Assembly (NCBI GenBank): GCA_003973375.1
Contig: QNYL01000135.1
Span: 1 to 12,013, forward strand
Length of the DNA stretch: 12,013 bases
Direction: 5' to 3'
DNA from: Flavobacteriia bacterium
Lineage (GTDB): Bacteria > Bacteroidota > Bacteroidia > Flavobacteriales > Flavobacteriaceae
Below, piece by piece: positions 1 to 4,187 of this stretch (positions within the stretch are counted from its first letter, which is position 1; the number at the start of each line of letters is the position of its first letter). The translations under genes and the position numbers were made by a program. The notes below the pieces were generated by a model. The model was given only the letters and a program-made list of their open reading frames with translations. It was not told the origin of the DNA and did not search any database.

Positions 1-56
1 TGCCCAATATAATATGTGTCAAATCCCGGAGAATACAATATATAAACGTAGTACAT
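1..56 (-). CDS. GIY-YIG endonuclease, second copy (5' end only)
   Basis: This is the first 18 codons of a GIY-YIG gene that runs off the left edge. The start codon is the minus-strand ATG at 56-54, exactly 350 bases from the ATG of the complete copy at 406-404. The visible protein starts MYYVYILYS and reaches the YYIG part of the GIY-YIG motif, identical at the DNA level to the other copy. The stretch between its ATG and the preceding tRNA fragment is also identical. Whether the rest of the gene is intact cannot be seen. It is very probably the next unit of a tandem array. Confidence 0.8.
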   Translation of the reverse strand, partial: MYYVYILYSPGFDTYYIG

Positions 57-81
57 CTCTAATGCTTTTTTTATAAAAATA

Positions 82-103
82 GGGATATGACTTAACATAT
101 CCC
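82..103 (-). terminator. Terminator after the tRNA-like sequence, copy A
   Basis: A perfect 8-bp inverted repeat (GGGATATG / CATATCCC, 6-base loop) is followed on the minus strand by a T-rich run (TATTTTTAT). It lies just downstream of the tRNA 3' fragment and upstream of the second GIY-YIG start, and is identical to the hairpin at 432-453. Confidence 0.7.
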
Positions 104-109
104 CTCTTG

Positions 110-190
110 TACCTTGAGCGGGAATCGAACCCGCACTCTGTTGCCAGAATCCCGATCTTATCGGGACGCAGCTACCAATTCTCTCAACTT
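110..190 (-). pseudogene. tRNA-Leu-like sequence overlapping the GIY-YIG 3' end
   Basis: Bases 149-110 duplicate the variable arm, T arm, 3' acceptor strand and discriminator A of the tRNA-Leu-like gene at 532-460. The preceding bases also resemble a tRNA, although they code the C-terminus of the GIY-YIG protein. GAATTGGTAG (181-172) matches the D-loop of the neighbouring tRNA in the same reading frame. It is followed by a 5-bp anticodon-type stem TCCCG/CGGGA closing a 7-base loop ATAAGAT, with U33, a purine at 37 and anticodon AAG, a leucine anticodon. Against function: the 5' strand of the D stem is gone and the acceptor stem pairs at only about 5 of 7 positions (AAGTTGA with TCAAGGT). I call it a chimeric or degenerate tRNA. 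An intact tRNA is unlikely, and the palindrome could be a generic intergenic repeat that gives AAG by chance. Confidence 0.6.
150..166. repeat. 17-base palindrome at the GIY-YIG stop codon
   Basis: The plus strand reads TCCCGAT-CTT-ATCGGGA, a perfect 7-bp stem with a 3-base loop. The GIY-YIG stop codon (minus TAA, 160-158) lies in it and the duplicated tRNA fragment starts at the very next base. Palindromes of the CCCGAT...ATCGGG type are, from memory, common between flavobacterial genes. I cannot confirm that here and no second copy was seen in the window. Confidence 0.8.
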
Positions 191-406
191 CTCTTTCGAT
201 TTCCAGGATTTCAACTTATGCTCTCTTTGCATCGCTGCAGAACGAGTTTCAAATGATTCATAATAAACCATCTCCCATGGCCTGTAAGGTTTTGTTGACT
301 TGACGTATCCTGAATTATGACGCTTTAATCGTTTCTCCAATTCATTGGTCTGCCCAATATAATATGTGTCAAATCCCGGAGAATACAATATATAAACGTA
401 GTACAT
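158..406 (-). CDS. GIY-YIG endonuclease (UvrC/UPF0213-like, 82 aa)
   Basis: This is a single-domain GIY-YIG nuclease. It shows YVYIL at residues 3-7 and YYIG at 15-18 (the GIY and YIG halves), the catalytic-type Arg in LEKRLKRHN (23-31), the KPYRPWEMVYYE segment (39-50) and the metal-binding Glu in QREHKLKSWKS (E62). Its length is normal for these stand-alone proteins. The reading frame stays open upstream to 529, but those extra 41 codons are translation of the tRNA-like gene and terminator, so I place the start at the ATG at 406-404. A terminator hairpin lies between the tRNA and this gene and no clear TAnnTTTG promoter was found, so its expression is unclear. The last residues (RELVAASR) resemble the translated tRNA (AELVDALD). 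It probably cuts DNA, but target and role (selfish element or repair) are unknown. Confidence 0.85.
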   Translation of the reverse strand: MYYVYILYSPGFDTYYIGQTNELEKRLKRHNSGYVKSTKPYRPWEMVYYESFETRSAAMQREHKLKSWKSKEKLRELVAASR

Positions 407-499
407 CTCTAATGCTTTTTTTATAAAAATAGGGATATGACTTAACATATCCCCTCTTGTACCTTGAGCGGGAATCGAACCCGCACTCTGTTGCCAGAA
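351..499. repeat. Tandem direct repeat, copy B (350-bp period)
   Basis: This is the second copy of the 149-base repeat starting at base 1. Its right boundary (499/500) falls inside the tRNA-like gene, exactly where the anticodon-bearing segment is missing. In copy A the same boundary (149/150) is followed by a 17-base palindrome that contains the stop codon of the GIY-YIG gene. Confidence 0.95.
432..453 (-). terminator. Terminator after the tRNA-Leu-like gene, copy B
   Basis: A perfect 8-bp stem GGGATATG/CATATCCC with a 6-base loop is followed on the minus strand by TATTTTTAT. It starts seven bases after the end of the tRNA-like gene, the expected place for its terminator. It lies 25 bases before the GIY-YIG start codon. 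Confidence 0.75.
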
Positions 500-532
500 A
501 TCCAGCGCGTCTACCAATTCCGCCATCAAGGC
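460..532 (-). tRNA. tRNA-Leu-like gene lacking its anticodon (probable pseudogene)
   Basis: The sequence has a 7-bp acceptor stem (GCCTTGA / TCAAGGT), the D-arm typical of bacterial tRNA-Leu (GCGG AATTGGTAGA CGC), the 5' anticodon-stem strand CTGGA, a class II variable hairpin (TCTG-GCAA-CAGA) and a perfect T arm (GCGGG TTCGATT CCCGC), ending with discriminator A and no encoded CCA. At 73 bases it is too short for tRNA-Leu (about 84-87). CTGGAT is joined directly to the variable arm, so the anticodon and the 3' strand of the anticodon stem (about 12 bases) are missing. Reading it as a 73-base class I tRNA gives no good anticodon stem. The lost anticodon may have been CAA, judging by tRNA-Leu genes with this 5' half. 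That is inference. Confidence 0.7.
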
Positions 533-661
533 TTATTTATGAACATCTCTCAGTTTCCTGAGCTTTTCTTTTCCAATTCCTGATTTCCAGTATTTTTCCA
601 AAATATAGTCTACAGGTTTTGAAACTTTCCCCTTTTTAATACACCTATAAAGGTAAAATTT
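533..661 (-). pseudogene. Remnant of a second type of GIY-YIG gene
   Basis: A minus-strand reading frame without an ATG ends in TAA (535-533) directly against the first base of the tRNA-like gene. Its C-terminal part, EKYWKSGIGKEKLRKLR, resembles the C-terminal motif of stand-alone GIY-YIG proteins (REKY.K.GIGRE..KKL). The preceding GKVSKP is like the GKV.STK.RRP segment, and an internal piece seems lost between them. The N-terminal GIY-YIG core is not recognisable. It differs from the intact neighbour, which has WKSKEKLREL. I take it as a decayed, internally deleted gene. A chance open frame is possible, since the similarity was judged by eye. Confidence 0.45.
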
Positions 662-669
662 CGGGAGTG

Positions 670-677
670 CAAATATA
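670..677 (-). promoter_or_regulatory. Promoter -7 element for the tRNA / GIY-YIG locus
   Basis: The minus strand reads TATATTTG, a full match to the Bacteroidota -7 consensus TAnnTTTG. A TTTTG lies upstream (694-690), but the spacing of 12 bases is shorter than the usual -33 distance. The start would be about 135 bases before the tRNA-like gene, so the GIY-YIG remnant would form the leader. The rest of the 533-814 intergenic stretch holds only this, the remnant and the prs promoter. Confidence 0.5.
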
Positions 678-730
678 TATATTTTTAAGCAAAAGATAAT
701 ATCCTTTTCTGTAAGAATTTTATCAATTTA

Positions 731-765
731 TTTGGTTTCTCATCAAAATAAATTAACTAATTTTG
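731..765 (+). promoter_or_regulatory. prs promoter (TTTG / TAATTTTG)
   Basis: TAATTTTG at 758-765 matches TAnnTTTG. TTTG at 731-734 sits 23 bases upstream, at the long end of the accepted -33 to -7 spacing. The element is about 50 bases before the prs ATG. Confidence 0.55.
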
Positions 766-814
766 GGGCATAAATTACATTATTTTTCAACTCTCTAATT
801 TACAGTTATTTAAA

Positions 815-1756
815 ATGAGTTTACAAGTCCCAAATCCTAAAATCTTTGCATGCTCCCAAAGTACCATCCTCGCCCAAAGAATAGCTGACGAATATGGTAT
901 TGAACTTGGTCTTTCTAAAAAGAATATCTTTAGCGATGGTGAATTTCAGGTTTCCTTCGAAGAATCGATCAGAGGAAGAAGAATTTTTATTATCGGATCT
1001 ACCAACCCTCCCTCAGATAACCTGACCGAGATGTTACTGATGATTGATGCTGCCAAAAGAGCCTCAGCACGTCATATTACAGCAGTTATCCCGTATTTTG
1101 GATGGGCGCGACAAGACAGAAAAGACAAACCTCGGGTACCTATTGCCGCCAAGATGGTAGCAAAAATATTACAGGCTGCCGGTGCCACCCGTGTAATCAC
1201 AATGGATTTACATGCGGATCAGATTCAGGGATTCTTCGAGATCCCGGTTGACCATCTTTTTGCATCAACTATACTTTTACCTTATGTCAACAATTTGAAA
1301 CTTGAGAATCTTACCGTTGCTTCACCTGATATGGGAGGATCAAAAAGAGCTTATGCCTACTCAAAATATTTAAAAAGTGAAGTGGTCATCTGCTATAAAC
1401 AACGTAAAAAAGCCAATGAAATTTCTTTTATGGAATTGATCGGTGATGTAAAAGGAAGAAATGTAGTGATCGTTGATGACATGGTTGATACTGCCGGTAC
1501 CCTTACCAAAGCAGCCGATCTGATGATAGAAAAGGGAGCCTTAAGCGTACGCGCCATCGCCACTCATGCCATCTTATCCGGTAAAGCTTATGAGAACATA
1601 AACAACTCAAAATTAGAGGAATTGATCGTTACAGACACTATTCCGTTAAAACACGAAAATTCTAAAATAAAAGTTGTATCTTGCGCGCCCTTATTTGCGG
1701 AGGTAATGCACAGAGTTCAGAACAATACTTCCATCAGCGATAAGTTTATAATGTAA
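815..1756 (+). CDS. prs: Ribose-phosphate pyrophosphokinase (PRPP synthetase)
   Basis: The enzyme makes PRPP from ribose 5-phosphate and ATP in the cytosol, feeding purine, pyrimidine, NAD, histidine and tryptophan synthesis. At 313 aa it matches the usual class I length (about 315). Family motifs are in order: the ATP-binding FGWARQDRK loop (95-103), the catalytic and metal-binding DLHADQIQGFF (131-141), SPDMGGSKRA (170-179), and the PRPP-binding loop VIVDDMVDTAGT (218-229). The ATG at 815 gives the expected N-terminus. rplY follows after 25 bases without a terminator, so the two are probably co-transcribed, a pairing also seen as prs-ctc in other phyla. Confidence 0.97.
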   Translation: MSLQVPNPKIFACSQSTILAQRIADEYGIELGLSKKNIFSDGEFQVSFEESIRGRRIFIIGSTNPPSDNLTEMLLMIDAAKRASARHITAVIPYFGWARQDRKDKPRVPIAAKMVAKILQAAGATRVITMDLHADQIQGFFEIPVDHLFASTILLPYVNNLKLENLTVASPDMGGSKRAYAYSKYLKSEVVICYKQRKKANEISFMELIGDVKGRNVVIVDDMVDTAGTLTKAADLMIEKGALSVRAIATHAILSGKAYENINNSKLEELIVTDTIPLKHENSKIKVVSCAPLFAEVMHRVQNNTSISDKFIM

Positions 1757-1781
1757 CTAAATAATAATTTAAATTTAAACA

Positions 1782-2417
1782 ATGAAATCAATTACAATCA
1801 AAGGATCCCAAAGAGAAAGCGTGGGCAAGGCAGCGACCAAAGCCTTACGTAATGCTGGAAAGGTTCCCTGCGTATTATACGGAGGAGAAAAACCAATTCA
1901 CTTTTCAGCAGATGAAATTGCATTTAAGCACTTGGTTTACACTCCAAACGTTTATACCGCAATGATTGAACTTGAGAATGGCGACAAGTTTGAGGCTGTA
2001 ATGCAGGATATTCAATTTAATCCGGTTACCGACAGAATTAACCATATCGATTTCTATCAGTTATTTGAAGATAAGGAAATTACCATGAATATTCCTGTTA
2101 AATTAACAGGAAGTGCACCCGGTGTTATTGCCGGTGGTATTTTACGTTTCCCTAACAGAAAACTAAAAGTAAGAGCCTTACCTGCAAATTTACCAGATTT
2201 TATCAATGCCGATATTTCTACACTGAAAATTGGAGATAAAATCTATGTAACTGAAGTTCAGAATGATAAATATACAATCCTTCACCCTGACAATACCGTT
2301 ATATGCCAAGTTAGAATGGCACGTGCTGTTGCTGTTGTTGAAGATGAAGAAGAAGATGAAGATGTAGAAGGCGAAGAAGGAGCAACTCCTGCTGCTGAGG
2401 AAACTGCTGCAGAATAA
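1782..2417 (+). CDS. rplY: 50S ribosomal protein L25 / general stress protein Ctc
   Basis: This is a 5S rRNA-binding ribosomal protein of the long (Ctc/TL5) type. The N-terminal L25 domain covers about residues 1-90 ([33 protein letters not shown]). A second beta-rich TL5 domain spans about 95-180. The protein ends in a very acidic low-complexity tail ([15 protein letters not shown], about 185-200) and an Ala/Glu-rich end. That tail gives the GAA/GAT-rich DNA at about 2338-2380. Length (211 aa) is normal for the two-domain form. A terminator at 2441 ends the prs-rplY unit. Confidence 0.95.
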   Translation: MKSITIKGSQRESVGKAATKALRNAGKVPCVLYGGEKPIHFSADEIAFKHLVYTPNVYTAMIELENGDKFEAVMQDIQFNPVTDRINHIDFYQLFEDKEITMNIPVKLTGSAPGVIAGGILRFPNRKLKVRALPANLPDFINADISTLKIGDKIYVTEVQNDKYTILHPDNTVICQVRMARAVAVVEDEEEDEDVEGEEGATPAAEETAAE

Positions 2418-2440
2418 AGATAATTATCAGATCATATTTA

Positions 2441-2475
2441 AAAGCTGTCTTTTTAGGCAGCTTTTTTTATTTTTG
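2441..2475 (+). terminator. Rho-independent terminator after rplY
   Basis: The stem AAAGCTGTC / GGCAGCTTT (9 bp including one T-G pair) has a TTTTTA loop. It is followed by TTTT and, after one A, TTTTT. It closes the prs-rplY transcript 24 bases after the rplY stop codon. Confidence 0.85.
2468..2475 (+). promoter_or_regulatory. Possible promoter of the putative peptidase gene
   Basis: TATTTTTG matches the -7 consensus TAnnTTTG and lies inside the T-tract of the rplY terminator, 48 bases before the next ATG. No TTG was seen at the -33 position, and a T-rich tract can match by chance. Confidence 0.35.
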
Positions 2476-2523
2476 CTGAAACAATCCTGCAAAAGCAACT
2501 TATAAACTAAAAAAACAACATCA

Positions 2524-3414
2524 ATGAATAAATTTCTGTTTATCTTTCTGTCTTTTGCCTTACTTATAAATGGATACGGGCAAAATAACAGCTTTCCAAA
2601 AGATCCGCAAGAGGCAAAATTCATTACCCGGGATATTAAAAATTTCTGGACTGCCTTTGATGCTGTTGAATATTCAAAGAACAATCCGTTTGAAAATTAT
2701 ATAAGGAACGGCAGTCCCGGACTCCGGGGTTTTATTCCCAACAGGATCATAAATGCCGATTCTTTGTTATCAATGGTGCAAAGAAGAAAACAGGATTATA
2801 AAAAAATGAGAGGTATTGAAAAGCTGATAAAGGAAAAAGAGAAATTGATCAAACCCTATTTTTATGCTTTGGAATACTGGTACCCCTATGCTGTCTACCC
2901 TCCTGTTTATTTTGTTATTGGCCGGTATAACAGCGGAGGCACTTCTACTGAAAACGGACTAATAATTGGTGCAGAAAAACTAACCGGATTAGATCACCTG
3001 CCTGAATTGGTAATACACGAGTCAATACATTTCCAACAAAAATGGCCGGAAGGGGGTAATACAAATTTATTGCAACAATCTGTTTTAGAGGGTTCTGCCG
3101 ATTTTATTGCCGAACTGGTAACCGGAATTAAAGGAAACCTAAAAGCAAATAATTACGGAAATAAAAATAAAGACGAGCTCTGTAAGGAATTTGTTAAAAG
3201 AATGTATAAAGATGATCTGCAGGACTGGCTGTACGGAACCAGCGGAAAAGACAAACGGCCAAACGATCTGGGGTATTGGATTGGCTATGAAATTGTAAAA
3301 GCATATTTTGATAAAATGGAGGATAAAAAATTAGCTGTTAATCGTATTTTGAATATTGATGATTACAAAAGATTTTTAAAAGAGAGCGGGTACTTAGAAA
3401 AATATATGAAATGA
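2524..3414 (+). CDS. Secreted putative zinc metallopeptidase (DUF2268/DUF5700-like)
   Basis: The 296-aa protein starts with a Sec signal peptide (MNKFLFIFLSFALLINGYGQ, cleavage probably after about residue 18-20; no lipobox Cys), so it should act in the periplasm or outside. It has a gluzincin-type HExxH motif, HESIH (165-169), in a helix followed 20 residues later by EGSADFIAEL (E189, plausible third zinc ligand). The C-terminal GYWIGYEIVKAYFDK...IL.I.DY..FL..SGY region is like that of uncharacterised HExxH families DUF2268/DUF5700. The substrate is unknown and the family name is by resemblance only. It sits between rplY and pth, flanked by the rplY terminator and a 92-base gap, so it is likely transcribed on its own. 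Confidence 0.75.
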   Translation: MNKFLFIFLSFALLINGYGQNNSFPKDPQEAKFITRDIKNFWTAFDAVEYSKNNPFENYIRNGSPGLRGFIPNRIINADSLLSMVQRRKQDYKKMRGIEKLIKEKEKLIKPYFYALEYWYPYAVYPPVYFVIGRYNSGGTSTENGLIIGAEKLTGLDHLPELVIHESIHFQQKWPEGGNTNLLQQSVLEGSADFIAELVTGIKGNLKANNYGNKNKDELCKEFVKRMYKDDLQDWLYGTSGKDKRPNDLGYWIGYEIVKAYFDKMEDKKLAVNRILNIDDYKRFLKESGYLEKYMK

Positions 3415-3506
3415 CATGTTGAACTGATAATGACCTATAAATTATTAGCTTTACAAAAAGCATCAAAAAATATTTTTTTGCCCAAAAGGGTTTAAATATT
3501 AAAAAA

Positions 3507-4073
3507 ATGAAAAAATTCCTGATTATCGGACTCGGAAACATCGGCGATCAATACAAAAATACCCGGCATAACATCGGGTTTTCTGTTCTGGACAAACTTG
3601 CCGAAGAAAAAGAACTTCAATTCGAAACCAAAAAACTGGCCGATATAGCTTCTTTTAAACTCAAAGGGCGAACCTTTATCCTGGTAAAACCAAATACCTA
3701 TATGAATTTAAGCGGTAAAGCAGTAAAATACTGGATGGAAAAGGAAAAGATCCCGCTTGAAAATATTCTGGTAATCACCGATGATGTTAATATTCCTTTT
3801 GGCACCCTTCGTATCAAAGCCAGAGGAAGCTCCGGTGGGCACAACGGTGTTCAAAACATTAATGACATCCTTCAAAACCAAAATTATGCCCGCCTGCGTT
3901 TCGGTATTGGCGGCGAATACAAAAGAGGACAACAGATAGATTATGTTTTAGGTAAATGGACAGATGAAGAACTTAAAATACTGCCTGAACGTATTGAAAA
4001 AATAACAAAGATCATTCCTTCTTTCGGCCTGGCCGGAATAAACAATACCATGAATGAATTTAACGGAAAGTAA
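3507..4073 (+). CDS. pth: Peptidyl-tRNA hydrolase
   Basis: Pth releases peptides from prematurely dropped peptidyl-tRNA and so recycles tRNA; it is normally essential. At 188 aa it is standard length. Key features are GLGNIG (8-13, substrate-binding N11), NTRHNIGF with catalytic H21, KPNTYMNLSG (61-70, N68), DD at 92-93 (catalytic-type D93) and GSSGGHNG (107-114, N113). These correspond to E. coli N10, H20, N68, D93 and N114. The ATG at 3507 places GLGN as expected. It lies in the recurring prs-rplY-pth grouping but is separated from rplY by the peptidase gene. No perfect TAnnTTTG is seen upstream, only TATTTTTTTG at 3471-3480. Confidence 0.96.
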   Translation: MKKFLIIGLGNIGDQYKNTRHNIGFSVLDKLAEEKELQFETKKLADIASFKLKGRTFILVKPNTYMNLSGKAVKYWMEKEKIPLENILVITDDVNIPFGTLRIKARGSSGGHNGVQNINDILQNQNYARLRFGIGGEYKRGQQIDYVLGKWTDEELKILPERIEKITKIIPSFGLAGINNTMNEFNGK

Positions 4074-4078
4074 AAATC

Positions 4079-4103
4079 AGGGCTTCATTAAAAATGAAAC
4101 CCT
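4079..4103. terminator. Bidirectional terminator between pth and glmS
   Basis: The 10-bp stem AGGGCTTCAT / ATGAAACCCT has a 5-base loop and one imperfect pair (C-A on plus, T-G on minus, so the minus-strand hairpin is stronger). T-rich DNA follows on both sides. It lies six bases after the pth stop codon. Confidence 0.7.
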
Positions 4104-4127
4104 AATTTCTCATTTTTTTGAAAACAA

Positions 4128-4180
4128 TGAGCGGGTAAATACATCCGTATGAAACTTACACGCTCACTTCTATTTTTTTT
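4128..4180 (+). terminator. Second terminator downstream of pth
   Basis: TGAGCGGGTAA (4128-4138) pairs with TTACACGCTCA (4156-4166) with one mismatch. The 17-base loop itself contains a small ATAC/GTAT hairpin. A run of eight T ends the plus-strand side (4173-4180). It would stop plus-strand transcripts before they enter glmS antisense. Confidence 0.65.
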
Positions 4181-4187
4181 ACAGATG

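Larger units (their letters stand above)
1..149. repeat. Tandem direct repeat, copy A (350-bp period)
   Basis: Bases 1-149 are identical to 351-499. Each copy carries, on the minus strand, the 3' part of a tRNA-Leu-like sequence, a terminator hairpin and the first 56 bases of a GIY-YIG gene. The identity stops sharply at 149/150 (and 499/500). It may continue beyond the left edge of the window. The perfect identity implies recent duplication or gene conversion, or an assembly effect. Confidence 0.95.

Noticed and set aside
1..499. CRISPR array
   Set aside because: The repeat is 149 bases long, occurs twice and encodes tRNA and protein parts; there are no short regularly spaced repeats or cas genes.
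158..529. A 123-aa GIY-YIG protein starting at 529
   Set aside because: The first 41 codons are translation of the tRNA-Leu-like gene and its terminator. The domain starts at the ATG at 406-404, and the same start is repeated 350 bases away.
460..532. An intact tRNA-Leu, or a tRNA interrupted by a group I intron
   Set aside because: The anticodon and 3' stem strand are absent and there is no intron-like sequence at the junction; the two sides are fused directly.
2427..2684. Minus-strand 85-aa open frame across the rplY terminator and peptidase start
   Set aside because: It reads antisense through a terminator and a signal-peptide coding region and shows no family resemblance. It is a shadow frame, as are the other short antisense frames inside pth, glmS, the membrane protein and the kinase.
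3471..3495. pth promoter at TATTTTTTTG with a CCCAAAAGGG inverted repeat
   Set aside because: The T-run has two extra bases relative to TAnnTTTG and the inverted repeat has only 3-bp arms, too weak to list as a feature.
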